From Bradyrhizobium sp. Tv2a-2 (GTDB taxonomy: Bacteria; Pseudomonadota; Alphaproteobacteria; Rhizobiales; Xanthobacteraceae), in contig NZ_AXAI01000003.1 of the NCBI RefSeq assembly GCF_000472425.1, forward strand, positions 312,156 through 376,155: DNA of 64,000 bases, read 5' to 3'. Of this stretch, positions 46,149-56,058 are shown in pieces (position 1 is the stretch's first letter; the number at the start of each line of letters is the position of its first letter). Below the pieces are notes generated by a model. The model worked only from the letters and a program-made list of their open reading frames with translations, searched no databases and was not told the origin of the DNA. The position numbers and the translations under genes were made by a program.

Positions 46149-46490
46149 TTGACCGATGGCCTGATGCTCCCTTGGCGTGCTTCGACCGGGGGCATCAGTG
46201 TCGCGCTGCGGGTGACGCCACGCGGAGGCCGCGACGATATCGAGGGGATCGAGACGCTCTCTGACGGACGCAGCGTGTTGAAGATGCGGGTCCGTGCCAT
46301 GGCCGATGGCGGCGAAGCCAATCGCGCCGTCATCGAATTGCTGGCCAGAGCGCTAGGCGTGCCAAAGGCGAAGTTGCGGCTCGTCTCAGGCGCGACCTCG
46401 CGGCTGAAGCAGGTTGCGATCGACGGCGATCCAGCAGAACTCGGCAGGTCCTTGCGGACGCTGACGCAGGCCAGGCACAGCAAGACCTAA
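46149..46490 (+). CDS. DUF167 (YggU) family protein
   Basis: 113-aa cytosolic protein. DUF167 core: SVALRVTPRGGRDDIEG, LKMRVRAMADGGEANRAVIELLARALGVPKAKLRLVSGATSR. These proteins accompany yggT in operons across bacteria; the molecular role is unknown. TTG start at 46149, 3 bp after the yggT stop, so likely translationally coupled. The basic C-terminus QARHSKT ends 18 bp before folD. Confidence 0.92.
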   Translation: MTDGLMLPWRASTGGISVALRVTPRGGRDDIEGIETLSDGRSVLKMRVRAMADGGEANRAVIELLARALGVPKAKLRLVSGATSRLKQVAIDGDPAELGRSLRTLTQARHSKT

Positions 46491-46508
46491 CTACCTAAGG
46501 GAATCGAC

Positions 46509-47393
46509 ATGACGGCTCGCATCATCGATGGAAAGACGATCGCCGCCGAGCTTCGCGCCCAGGTCGCGGGCGAGGTCGCTCGCGTCAGGCGCGATCACGG
46601 CCTCACACCGGGGCTTGCGGTCGTGCTGGTTGGCAACGATCCCGCGAGCGAAGTCTATGTGCGCAGCAAGCACACCCAGACGCAAGCTGCCGGCATGGCG
46701 TCCTTCGAGCACAAGCTGCCGGCCGAGGTCTCGCAGGAGCATTTGCTGGCGCTGATTGCGAAGCTGAACCGCGATCCCACGGTGCATGGCATTCTCGTGC
46801 AATTGCCGCTGCCGAAAAGGCTCGACACCGAAACCATCATCAACGCTATCGATCCCGCCAAGGATGTCGACGGCCTGCATCCGCATAATGCCGGGCGGCT
46901 TGCCGGCGGCTTTGCGGCGCTGGCGCCATGCACGCCGCTCGGCTGCATCATCCTGAGCAAGAGCGTGCATACCTCGCTCGCAGGCATGAACGCGATCGTG
47001 ATCGGCCGCTCCAATCTCGTTGGAAGGCCGCTCCTGCAGTTGCTGCTGAATGAGAACGCGACGGTAACGATCGCGCATTCGCGCTCGCGCGACCTGGCGA
47101 AACTCTGTGCCCAGGCTGACCTGGTCTATGCGGCGGTCGGCAAGCCGGAAATGGTGCGCGCCGACTGGATCAAGCCAGGCGCGACCGTAATCGACGTCGG
47201 TATCAATCGTCTGCCGACGGCGGCAGGCAAGACGAAGCTGGTCGGGGACGTGGCCTTTGCGGAAGTGTCGCAAGTCGCCGGAGCGATCACGCCGGTGCCC
47301 GGCGGCGTCGGGCAGATGACCGTGGCGTGCCTTCTGGTGAACACGCTGCGCGCGGCGTGTGCGATCGCAGGATTACCGAAGCCGGCGGTGTGA
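46509..47393 (+). CDS. folD: bifunctional methylenetetrahydrofolate dehydrogenase / methenyl-THF cyclohydrolase
   Basis: Interconverts 5,10-methylene-, methenyl- and 10-formyl-THF with NADP+, feeding purine synthesis and formylmethionyl-tRNA. 294 aa. Catalytic [14 protein letters not shown] (Tyr and Lys), [26 protein letters not shown], the NADP loop [12 protein letters not shown] and the closing [25 protein letters not shown] upstream of ATG 46509. Third gene of the yggT-DUF167-folD operon; a family A palindrome starts 6 bp after the stop. Confidence 0.97.
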   Translation: MTARIIDGKTIAAELRAQVAGEVARVRRDHGLTPGLAVVLVGNDPASEVYVRSKHTQTQAAGMASFEHKLPAEVSQEHLLALIAKLNRDPTVHGILVQLPLPKRLDTETIINAIDPAKDVDGLHPHNAGRLAGGFAALAPCTPLGCIILSKSVHTSLAGMNAIVIGRSNLVGRPLLQLLLNENATVTIAHSRSRDLAKLCAQADLVYAAVGKPEMVRADWIKPGATVIDVGINRLPTAAGKTKLVGDVAFAEVSQVAGAITPVPGGVGQMTVACLLVNTLRAACAIAGLPKPAV

Positions 47394-47399
47394 TCGGTT

Positions 47400-47502
47400 G
47401 TCGTTCCGGGGCGCCTCGAAGAGCGAACCCGGAACCTGAAGATTCTCGGATGTGCGATTGCACATCTGAGCTCGATACCAGCGCATCGCCCCGGAATGAC
47501 GG
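47400..47502. repeat. family A palindromic repeat, copy 6 (long form)
   Basis: Outer arms GTCGTTCCGGGGCG and CGCCCCGGAATGACGG. Central hairpin GATGTGC/GCACATC (47449-47455 and 47460-47466), different in sequence from copy 1 but still self-complementary. Between the convergent stops of folD and ppa. Confidence 0.85.
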
Positions 47503-47507
47503 CCGCC

Positions 47508-48038
47508 TTACTTCCTCTTCGCGCGCTCGATGCCTTCGGCAATCAGCTTCTGGGCGTCCTCAGGCCCGCCCCAACGCTTGATCTTGACCCACTTGCCGCG
47601 CTCCAAATCCTTGTAGTGTTCGAAGAAGTGCTGGATCTGCTGCAGGGTGATGTCGGGCAGGTCGCTATAGGTCTTCACCCGGTCGTAGCGCTGGGTGAGC
47701 TTGGAGGAGGGCACTGCGATGATCTTCTCATCGCCGCCGGCCTCGTCTTCCATGAACAGCACCCCGACCGGACGCACGCTCATCACAGCGCCGGGCACGA
47801 TGGCGCGGGTGTTGGCGACCAGGACGTCGCAGGGGTCGCCGTCATCGGACAGTGTGTGCGGGATGAAGCCGTAATTGCCGGGATAGCGCATGGCGGTATA
47901 GAGGAACCGGTCGACGATCAGCGTACCGGCTTCCTTGTCCATCTCGTATTTGATTGGCTCGCCGCCGACCGGCACCTCGATGACGACGTTGACTTCGCGT
48001 GGCGGATCGATCCCGATCGGGATGGCGTCAATACGCAT
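47508..48038 (-). CDS. ppa: inorganic pyrophosphatase (family I)
   Basis: Cytosolic Mg2+-dependent hydrolysis of PPi to phosphate, pulling biosynthetic reactions forward. 176 aa, typical prokaryotic length. Catalytic signature DGDPCDVLV with adjoining Asp, Lys/Tyr positions in EYKYEMDK-like [30 protein letters not shown] and the C-terminal [17 protein letters not shown]. Complete, monocistronic, convergent with folD. Confidence 0.97.
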   Translation of the reverse strand: MRIDAIPIGIDPPREVNVVIEVPVGGEPIKYEMDKEAGTLIVDRFLYTAMRYPGNYGFIPHTLSDDGDPCDVLVANTRAIVPGAVMSVRPVGVLFMEDEAGGDEKIIAVPSSKLTQRYDRVKTYSDLPDITLQQIQHFFEHYKDLERGKWVKIKRWGGPEDAQKLIAEGIERAKRK

Positions 48039-48180
48039 GAAAATGGGCTCCGTGCGGCCTGCAGTCAGGCTTTGAAACGTGGGCTTCTGGACCGGCTAAT
48101 ACGCGTCAAACCGCGCGGGCGCCAGAGCGCAGTGCACAAAAATGGTATGCACCTTGACAGCTCAAATATGGCTGAAAAGT

Positions 48181-48203
48181 TGTGCCCGCTAAAGCGGGCT
48201 CGC
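48181..48203 (-). terminator. hairpin downstream of the GNAT gene
   Basis: GCCCGC-TAAA-GCGGGC (48184-48199) lies 7 bp past the GNAT stop. On the minus strand it is followed by ACAACTTTT, so it could work as a weak intrinsic terminator. Confidence 0.5.
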
Positions 48204-48206
48204 GCC

Positions 48207-48716
48207 TTAGTTAGTCCAGGCGAACGCGACCTTGTCGAGCGACTTCGGCCCGAAGCGTTCCGAGGAGCGGGCTACCATGCGGCCGCCGAGAGTGCGGTAG
48301 AATTCGGTGGCGGGATCATTGTCCGACAGTGCCCAGACCACCATGCTGCGCAGGCCGCTCTGCGCGAGATCACGCTTGGCGGCGGTAAAGAGCCGGCGGC
48401 CGAAGCCGAGGCCCTGGAATTCCGGCCGTAGATAGAGTTCGTAGATCTCGCCTTCGAAGTGGAGGCTACGCGCGCGGTTGCGACCGTAATTGGCGTAACC
48501 TGCGATCTTGTCGCCGAACACCAGCACGCTGACGCGGCTGCCCTTGCGGATCGCACTGTCCCACCATTGCGGGCCGCGGCGATTGATCAGCTTTTCCAGT
48601 TCGGCACCGGGGATGATGCCCTGATAGGCTGCACGCCAGGCTTCGTCATGGGTGGATGCCACTGCAGTTGCATCTGCAGCTTTGGCCGGCCGGACCTCGA
48701 TCAGGGTTGTGCTCAT
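48207..48716 (-). CDS. GNAT family N-acetyltransferase
   Basis: 169-aa cytosolic acetyl-CoA-dependent acetyltransferase. GNAT fold: IEVRPAKAADATAVASTHDEAWRAAYQGIIP (motif C/D), YELYLRPEFQGLGFGRRLFTAAKRDLA containing the pyrophosphate loop Q-G-L-G-F-G (motif A), and VVWALSDNDPATEFYRTLGGRMV (motif B). ATG 48716 (MSTTLIEVRP) preferred over a 12-codon extension. Substrate unknown. Divergent from the hydrolase operon, with a CtrA-like box between them. Confidence 0.9.
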   Translation of the reverse strand: MSTTLIEVRPAKAADATAVASTHDEAWRAAYQGIIPGAELEKLINRRGPQWWDSAIRKGSRVSVLVFGDKIAGYANYGRNRARSLHFEGEIYELYLRPEFQGLGFGRRLFTAAKRDLAQSGLRSMVVWALSDNDPATEFYRTLGGRMVARSSERFGPKSLDKVAFAWTN

Positions 48717-48761
48717 GACGCTGATCAAACCAAGTCCGCGGGCTCGCTTCAAGGTCCATCG

Positions 48762-48777
48762 TTAATTATCGGTTAAC
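48762..48777. promoter_or_regulatory. CtrA-type box TTAA-N7-TTAAC
   Basis: TTAATTATCGGTTAAC at 48762-48777 is a full match to the alphaproteobacterial cell-cycle regulator motif TTAA-N7-TTAAC. It lies 46 bp upstream of the GNAT start and 204 bp upstream of the hydrolase start. Binding is not demonstrated; the motif can occur by chance, though rarely in G+C-rich DNA. Confidence 0.45.
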
Positions 48778-48980
48778 GTGTGGACTTTCTGCATCAGTTC
48801 ATCGCAAGCCTGTATCGAAAAAGGACAAAGCGCCTCTTGAAGCGGTCGCCGGCTGGCCGGGGCCAGTGCAACTTCACTGCGCTCAAAGTTTTTTACCGCT
48901 TTGCCCCCGGTCGACGCCGCATTTGATTCGCTGCGGCTGGTGTGTTGCCGTTGCGGGAGAGCCGAAGGGATCGGAATTTC

Positions 48981-49868
48981 ATGCGTTTCTTAACTGCGGT
49001 TTTCGCGTGGCTTGCGGTCGGCCTTGCCGCCGCATCTGCCCAGACCTTCGGCGCGGTGGGAGCGGAAGGCGCAGGCCTGCGCGCGCAGCAATGGCTGGTT
49101 CCGTCAGGCGATGCTGCGGTTGCCGCGCGTGCAATCCTGTTTCGCCCCGATGGTGATGGGCCGTTCCGATTGGCGGTGATCGCACATGCCTCGACGCAAA
49201 ATGTCCTGCGCCGGGCGCAGATGCCGCAACCGGACTATCAGCCGCTCGCGGCGTTCCTGGTCGGTCGCGGCTTTGCCGTGCTGGTGCCGGAACGCCTGGG
49301 CCATGGCGCCACTGGCGGGACTTATCTGGAAGACCAGGGTGGTTGCGACGAGGCGGACTATGCCCGCTCCGGACGCGCAACGGCCGATGAGATTGCCGCG
49401 GCGCTGAGCTTCATGCGCACACAGCCCTTCGTGCGGCCTGAAGGGGTGGTCGTGATCGGCCATTCCGCCGGCGGCTGGGGCGCGCTCGCACTTAGCTCGA
49501 GCGACCCCCGCGAGATTGCTGCGATCATCGCTTTTGCGCCCGGCCGCGGCGGACATGCCAATGATCGCGAGAACCAGGTGTGCGCACCGCATACGCTGAT
49601 CGCCGCAGCATCCGCTTTTGGCAAGGCCGCGCGCGTGCGCGTGACCTGGCTGGTCGCCGCGAACGATACCTATTTCTCTCCGGAATTGTCGCGGAGATTG
49701 GCGGACGCATTCCATGCGGCCGGTGGCAAGGTTCAATTTTCCGTGTTGCCGCCGTCCGGCAGCGAGGGACACTGGATGGCGGAGACCGCAACAGGCGTGA
49801 AGCATGCGGAAAGCGCGCTGAACCGTGCGCTGAAGCCTGACGCCTCCAGGACGGCCAAAAAACCATGA
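48981..49868 (+). CDS. exported alpha/beta hydrolase (dienelactone-hydrolase-like)
   Basis: 295 aa with signal peptide (residues 1-21, MRFLTAVFAWLAVGLAAASAQ). Fold features: AVIAHASTQNV (oxyanion region), nucleophile GHSAGGWGALA (Ser), acid in AANDTYFSPEL, catalytic His in GSEGHWMAE. Also has a Cys pair (GGCDEA, NQVCAPH) that could form a disulfide outside the cytosol. Its stop overlaps the DUF2269 start by 4 bp (ATGA). First gene of the operon with DUF2269, SDR remnant and DCC protein. Confidence 0.85.
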   Translation: MRFLTAVFAWLAVGLAAASAQTFGAVGAEGAGLRAQQWLVPSGDAAVAARAILFRPDGDGPFRLAVIAHASTQNVLRRAQMPQPDYQPLAAFLVGRGFAVLVPERLGHGATGGTYLEDQGGCDEADYARSGRATADEIAAALSFMRTQPFVRPEGVVVIGHSAGGWGALALSSSDPREIAAIIAFAPGRGGHANDRENQVCAPHTLIAAASAFGKAARVRVTWLVAANDTYFSPELSRRLADAFHAAGGKVQFSVLPPSGSEGHWMAETATGVKHAESALNRALKPDASRTAKKP

Positions 49869-50332
49869 CGCTCTATTTCCTGGCCAAATACCTGCACGTC
49901 CTCGGCGCTATCGTCATTCTCGGCACCGGGACGGGCATCGCGTTCTTCATGCTAATGGCGCATCGAACCGGCGATGCTGCCTTCGTCGCTCGTACCGCAT
50001 CTGTCGTGGTGACCGCGGACATGCTGTTCACGCTGTCGGCGGTGATCGCGCAGCCGATCACAGGCCTCCTTCTGATGAAGCTTTCGAGCACGGGCCTTGG
50101 CGAACGCTGGCTTGTTTCCTCGCTCGGGCTTTATGCCGTCGCCGGCCTGCTCTGGGTGCCTGTCATTTTCATGCAGATCGAGATGCGCGATCTTGCCCGC
50201 CTCGCGGCGGAAAAAGGAACGGGGCTGCCGCCGCGATACTTCACGCTGTTTCGCCGCTGGTTTGCCTTCGGCATTCCGGGCTTTGGCTCGGTCATGATCA
50301 TCCTGTGGCTGATGATCGCAAAGCCGTTTTGA
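49865..50332 (+). CDS. DUF2269 family integral membrane protein
   Basis: 155-aa inner-membrane protein with four hydrophobic helices (about 5-28, 45-70, 84-104, 130-152). DUF2269 pattern LAKYLHVLGAIVILGTGTGIAFFMLMAHRTGD and RYFTLFRRWFAFGIPGFGSVMIILWLM. ATG overlaps the hydrolase stop, indicating translational coupling; 9 bp separate it from the SDR remnant. In relatives I recall this gene beside an SDR-DoxX-like fusion, which fits the remnant that follows. Function unknown. Confidence 0.85.
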   Translation: MTLYFLAKYLHVLGAIVILGTGTGIAFFMLMAHRTGDAAFVARTASVVVTADMLFTLSAVIAQPITGLLLMKLSSTGLGERWLVSSLGLYAVAGLLWVPVIFMQIEMRDLARLAAEKGTGLPPRYFTLFRRWFAFGIPGFGSVMIILWLMIAKPF

Positions 50333-50341
50333 GGGCGAAAG

Positions 50342-50593
50342 ATGAGTGAAGCGAACGCGCGCAACGTTCTCGTGCTCGGCGCGTCCGGCCTGATTGGCCG
50401 GTTCGTCACCGACGATCTGCGGCAACGGGGCTTTGCGGCGACAGGCGTCGCGCGGAAATTCTTCGCGGGCCAGCGCATCAGCGCGCTTGATCTCGAGATG
50501 CCGTGCTGTTGCTCGGCTCAGGGCTTCGTAGCTGCGCCAAGACCGGCGATCGTGCTGATGGTGGTCGCATTGCTGATGCTGGACAACAGATGA
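50342..50593 (+). pseudogene. SDR/NAD-binding protein with large internal deletion
   Basis: An open frame of 83 codons whose first about 52 residues are a normal Rossmann start (NVLVLGASGLIGRFV, RISALDLEMP). After a short junction it ends PAIVLMVVALLMLDNR, a membrane-helix tail. Full-length homologues, as I recall, have a 400-residue SDR plus DoxX-like membrane domain ending with a near-identical tail. An internal deletion of roughly 350 codons that kept the reading frame would explain this. The stop overlaps the next ATG (ATGA), so coupling to the downstream gene is preserved. Confidence 0.65.
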
Positions 50594-50997
50594 GCCGCTG
50601 GCCCGACGATGACGTGATCCTCTATGACGGCGTCTGCGTATTCTGCTCGCGCTGGATTCGCTTCATCGCGAAGCGTGACGTAGCCGCCCGTTTCCGCTTC
50701 ACGCCGATCCAGTCGGCCTATGGCACGCGTCTGGCGCAGGCCTTTGGGATCGATCCCGATGATCCCGATACGAACGCGGTGGTGCACGGCGGCATTGCCT
50801 ATTTCAAATCCGACGCCGCGCTGACCGTGCTGTCGCATCTGCCGGGGTGGGGCTGGACGAGGGCGTTGTTTATGATGCCAAAGCCGCTGCGCAACGCGGT
50901 CTACACGGTCGCCGCACGCAACAGGTATCGGATTTTCGGGAAGTATGATGCTTGCTTCGTGCCTGATGTGGCGATGCGGGCGCGGGTACTGGAATAG
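50590..50997 (+). CDS. DCC family thiol-disulfide oxidoreductase-like protein (DUF393)
   Basis: 135-aa soluble protein. DUF393/DCC signature at the N-terminus: ILYDGVCVFCSRWIRFIAKRD (D-G-x-C-x2-C), then RFTPIQSAYGTRLAQ and the C-terminal RNRYRIFGKYDACFVP with another Cys. Predicted thioredoxin-like fold with a redox-active Cys pair; partner unknown. Start ATG 50590 overlaps the stop of the SDR remnant. Last gene of the operon; a family A palindrome follows 12 bp after the stop. Confidence 0.88.
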   Translation: MSRWPDDDVILYDGVCVFCSRWIRFIAKRDVAARFRFTPIQSAYGTRLAQAFGIDPDDPDTNAVVHGGIAYFKSDAALTVLSHLPGWGWTRALFMMPKPLRNAVYTVAARNRYRIFGKYDACFVPDVAMRARVLE

Positions 50998-51009
50998 AGC
51001 TCGAAGGTC

Positions 51010-51112
51010 CCGTCATTCCGGGCGATGCGAAAGCATCGAGCCGGGAATCTCGAGATTCTCAGGCGCGTAATTATGCGCCATAGTTCACGCTCCGCGTGCC
51101 CCGGAATGACGG
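51010..51112. repeat. family A palindromic repeat, copy 7 (long form)
   Basis: Outer arms CCGTCATTCCGGG and GCCCCGGAATGACGG; central hairpin GGCGC/GCGCC around TAATTA (51062-51079). Between the convergent stops of the DCC gene and the amine oxidase. Confidence 0.85.
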
Positions 51113-51114
51113 CG

Positions 51115-52365
51115 CTAACGATTAGCGCTCTCAATTACCGCCAGCACCTCATTCGCCGCCCGCTCGCCTGAATCCCGCGCCCCATGCGCCGTCGAGAAGA
51201 AGTTCGGCGACGTCGCTTCGCCCGCAAAGAACAGCCGTCCATCCACCGGTGCCGCCAGCACAGCGCGCTTCCCCGCATGTCCGGGCAGCGCGTGCGAATA
51301 GGAGCCGCGGGCGAAGGGGTCGTGGGCCCAGCGCGACTCACGTAGCGGCGTCAGCCTGCGACGGAAATCACTGCCGAGATACGACACGATCTCGTCGATG
51401 CTCGCGGCAGCGATCGCGCCGTCGCCTGCATCTTCCAATTCCCTGGCATAGCGGCCGCCGAAAAAGCCTTCGATGCAGGGCTGGCCGAACGGGCGGATGT
51501 GGTAGGTGCCCATCGCCGTGCGCATCGTGGCGCCGCGCAGATTGCCATCCCTTGGCAGCGCCTCGGGCCCGGACAGCGCCAGTGTCACCTTCTCGTCGAC
51601 CCCGAGCGGCAGGGCCGCCGCGGCGTCTACTTTCGCGGATAGCGCCGGGAAAAAGCGGATCGCCTGATCTGCGATCAGGTTGGTCGGCACCGTCACAATG
51701 ACCTTGTCCGCGGTCAGCGTGCCGAGCGAAGTCTCGATGCGCAAGCGCTGTTGCGAATGATCGATTAGAGCGACGTTGCAATTGAATGCGATCGGCAGCC
51801 CCGCGCCATAGGCCGCGATCAGCGCGCCATAGCCGCGTCGCACCCGCCAATTGTGGCCGCTGTCCTCATAGGCATCGACATCGAGCACCGAAACCTGGTC
51901 GAGTTCGCACCCGTTTACATAGGTGGAAATCGCATCGATCATCGGATTCCAGCGGTTATCCGGCTCGAGATAGAGGTTGGCGGCGCAGTCCTCGCCCCGA
52001 AGCGCGGCTTGTCCGAGGCGGTCATAGAAGGCGTCGATCGCGCGGAAGAATTCCTGCCGCTCTCGTTCCGGAAACACCTCGCCAAAGGCCCGGTCACGCC
52101 ACGGCGGCAGCGTGCGATCGACCTCAAAATTCAGCTGCTCGGCGATGAGGACGAAGGAATTTTGATCCGCCGAATGCAACCAGCCGCAGCCGACGTCGAA
52201 GATGACATCAGGCGCCGCCTGCACCGTATGGCCGCGCCCGCCGACGCGGTCGCGCGCTTCCAACAGGATGATGTTGAGGCCGGAATCTTTCAGCGCATGC
52301 GCGGCCCCCAGGCCGGCGGCGCCTGCGCCGATGATGACGACATCGACCGAGGAGGAGAGGGGCAT
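51115..52365 (-). CDS. FAD-dependent flavin amine oxidase family protein
   Basis: 416 aa. N-terminal dinucleotide loop VVIIGAGAAGLGAAHAL, GG-motif EARDRVGGRGHTV, and the C-terminal FAD contact GRLFFAGEATSPNFFSTAHGARDSG. Matches the amine oxidase/monoamine oxidase superfamily (MAO, polyamine oxidase, phytoene-type excluded by length). Oxidises an amine to an imine with H2O2 formation if typical. No signal peptide. ATG 52365 (MPLSSSVDVVI) chosen over a 14-codon extension. 154 bp separate it from typA, filled by a repeat. Confidence 0.88.
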   Translation of the reverse strand: MPLSSSVDVVIIGAGAAGLGAAHALKDSGLNIILLEARDRVGGRGHTVQAAPDVIFDVGCGWLHSADQNSFVLIAEQLNFEVDRTLPPWRDRAFGEVFPERERQEFFRAIDAFYDRLGQAALRGEDCAANLYLEPDNRWNPMIDAISTYVNGCELDQVSVLDVDAYEDSGHNWRVRRGYGALIAAYGAGLPIAFNCNVALIDHSQQRLRIETSLGTLTADKVIVTVPTNLIADQAIRFFPALSAKVDAAAALPLGVDEKVTLALSGPEALPRDGNLRGATMRTAMGTYHIRPFGQPCIEGFFGGRYARELEDAGDGAIAAASIDEIVSYLGSDFRRRLTPLRESRWAHDPFARGSYSHALPGHAGKRAVLAAPVDGRLFFAGEATSPNFFSTAHGARDSGERAANEVLAVIESANR

Positions 52366-52423
52366 TGGATGTCTGGTTTCGTCGCTATACCCCGGGCACG
52401 AGCGCAAAGCGCATCTTCGTTCT

Positions 52424-52500
52424 CATGCTCCCGGGCATCCACGTCTTTCCCGCCCAGTATCGGAGACGTGGATGGCCGGGACAAGCCTGGCCATCACGGC
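52424..52500. repeat. family B palindromic repeat, copy 2
   Basis: CATCCACGTCT (52434-52444) and AGACGTGGATG (52462-52472) are a perfect 11-bp inverted repeat, followed by GGCCGGGACAAGCCTGGCCATCACGG. Between the typA stop and the amine oxidase start on the same strand. Confidence 0.7.
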
Positions 52501-52519
52501 TGCCGCGCGGTTGGCGCCG

Positions 52520-54346
<1,827 letters not shown>

Positions 54347-54454
54347 GGGTTGCTTCTTTTGGTCGTGCAATGGCTCAAGGCGCGATCTCGCGGGATAGCC
54401 GGGACCTGTTTCCGTTAACGCTTGAAACCTGAGAAATTGAGGGGCCGCGCGATC

Positions 54455-54485
54455 CCAAAAAGGAAGCCCGGCCAAACGACCGGGC
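54455..54485 (-). terminator. intrinsic terminator between the Crp-type gene and typA
   Basis: On the minus strand GCCCGG-N8-CCGGGC (54466-54485) is followed by TTCCTTTTT. It would stop transcripts arriving from the Crp-type regulator before typA, and lies 109 bp upstream of the typA start. Confidence 0.7.
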
Positions 54486-54587
54486 ACCTTGCGCGTTTGC
54501 AGCGCAATATATTCAGAAAAAGCCAAAAAACAATGGGGCTGTTTGACAATTGGTTAGCCGTTTTCCGACCGCAAAAACGCGGGTTTA

Positions 54588-54663
54588 GGGCATGATCCGG
54601 ACCCGTGGGACCGCGTTAGCGAAAACCGGGTCGGTTTTCCGAAAAGTTCATGCTGAAAAACCA
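54588..54663. repeat. family E interspersed repeat, copy 2
   Basis: GGCATGATCCGGACCCGTGG ... GAAAACCGGGTCGGTTTTCCGAAAAG ... TTCATGC. Ends GCATGA/TCATGC are inverted and an inner AAAACCGG/CCGGTTTT-like pairing is present. I recall it as a common Bradyrhizobium/Rhizobiales intergenic element. Confidence 0.6.
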
Positions 54664-54683
54664 CTGAAGCGCGATTTGGCGTT

Positions 54684-55445
54684 TCAAGCTGGGCCTTCCT
54701 TGGTCGGGTAGACCCCCCGCAAGACCTCCTCGAAATGGCTCTTCACCTGCTCGTTGCAGAGGCAGGCGCGCTCGGCCAGACGCGCGCGGTCGCACACCAG
54801 GATGGCGCCGCGTCTGGTCTGCAGGATGCCCTCGGCCTTGAAAGTCTGGATCACGCGGCTGACATAGGAGCGCCCGACCCCGAGCAGGGTGGCGAGCTGC
54901 TCATGCGTCAGCGGCACGGCGTCGGCAGCTTCGGTGCGCTCGATCGCTGAGATGATCCATTTGGCGGTGCGCTGCTCGATGGAATGGATGGCGTTGCAGG
55001 CGGTCGACTGGAAGATCTGCGCCAGCATGCAGTCGGCATAGCGGGTGAACACGTTGCGCAGGGTTTTCGATTCGGCTTTCGCCGCATCGAGCCTGCTGAC
55101 AGGCATGCGCTCGAAAGGGCCACCGAATTTGACAATGATGCGCGTGTACGCCGGCAGAAAGCCCTGGCTAACAATGCCGCCGACCGCGCCCTCGCGGCCG
55201 ACCAGGATGGTCTCGACGTCGCGGCCGTCTTCGCTCGTGACCAGGAAGGTCGCGAGGCTCGGCCCGCAGGGGAAATGCACCACGCTGACATCGTCGCCGG
55301 GGCTGTAGAGCACGTCATTTGCCTCGACCTCCTCGAACGACAGATGCGGTGCGATCAGCGCATAGTCATCCGCATTCAACCGCCGCAGCAGGTTGTTGTA
55401 GGGGCGGTCGGTAACCTCGGCTGTCGGGTCGAGCCGTCTCAGCAT
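54684..55445 (-). CDS. Crp/Fnr family transcriptional regulator
   Basis: 253-aa DNA-binding regulator. N-terminal cyclic-nucleotide-binding-like beta barrel (residues 20-140, FEEVEANDVLYSPGDDVSVVHFP, ILVGREGAVGGI), long dimer helix, then a winged HTH with EQLATLLGVGRSYVSRVIQTF at about 180-200. The RxxxE-type cAMP pocket residues are not evident and there is no N-terminal Cys cluster for an Fe-S centre, so the signal is unknown. ATG 55445 chosen (MLRRLDPTAE); upstream codons to 55622 are noncoding. Divergent from the response regulator gene, hence possibly functionally linked. Confidence 0.9.
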   Translation of the reverse strand: MLRRLDPTAEVTDRPYNNLLRRLNADDYALIAPHLSFEEVEANDVLYSPGDDVSVVHFPCGPSLATFLVTSEDGRDVETILVGREGAVGGIVSQGFLPAYTRIIVKFGGPFERMPVSRLDAAKAESKTLRNVFTRYADCMLAQIFQSTACNAIHSIEQRTAKWIISAIERTEAADAVPLTHEQLATLLGVGRSYVSRVIQTFKAEGILQTRRGAILVCDRARLAERACLCNEQVKSHFEEVLRGVYPTKEGPA

Positions 55446-55621
55446 GAATGAAATCTCTCCTCGCTGAGGGATAATCGCCAAGCCAGTTTCTTGGTTCCGT
55501 CTACTAGTGCACAGACCTGCAGCGCAGGCTGTGATGGCTTCATCCTGGGAACCCGTCGGCGCGCTAATCCCAGGCACCGACAGCGGGCCGTCCTGCCAAA
55601 TCCAACAGACATGGCTGATCA

Positions 55622-56011
55622 ATGGAGTCCGCCCCTCTCAACGGCTTTCCCACGCTGCCCAATGACGTGCTGATCGTCGAAGACGACCCGATCATCGCGC
55701 TCGATTTCGAGGACACGATTCTCGGCTTCGGTGTGACCTCGGTGCGTTCGGTCGGCAATGTCGCCGCCGCGCTTGCCGCCATCGCGGCGCGGCCGCCGGA
55801 TTTCGCCCTGCTCGATGTCGCCCTTGCGCGCGAGAAGAGCTTTGCGGTCGCCGAGCAGCTCGACGTGCTGAACATTCCGTTCGCGTTCGTGACCGGCTAT
55901 GGCGGCGCTGCGAGCGTGCCGGCGGCTTTTGCGGGCCGACCGAGGCTCGGCAAGCCTTGCACGGCGGACACGCTGGAAGCAGCGTTGCGGCGGGGGATGA
56001 GATCAGGGTGA
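55622..56011 (+). CDS. single-domain response regulator (CheY-like receiver)
   Basis: 129-aa stand-alone receiver. Acidic pocket VEDDPIIALD, phosphoacceptor Asp in FALLDVALAREKS, switch Thr in FAFVTGYGG and Lys in RLGKPC: all canonical. No output domain, so it acts by protein contacts, as in rhizobial phosphorelay or stress systems. ATG 55622 overlaps the outer edge of the divergent regulator region; 176 bp between the two starts. Its kinase is not in the window. Confidence 0.9.
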   Translation: MESAPLNGFPTLPNDVLIVEDDPIIALDFEDTILGFGVTSVRSVGNVAAALAAIAARPPDFALLDVALAREKSFAVAEQLDVLNIPFAFVTGYGGAASVPAAFAGRPRLGKPCTADTLEAALRRGMRSG

Positions 56012-56058
56012 GGTAAGACGCTGATCGCTCGCTATAGGAAGATTGTGTGACGGCCGAA

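Larger units (their letters stand above)
54347..54683. other. spacer between typA and the Crp-type regulator
   Basis: 337 bp holding an intrinsic terminator (54455-54485) and a family E repeat (54588-54663). About 100 bp remain upstream of typA for its promoter. No gene is seen. Confidence 0.6.
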
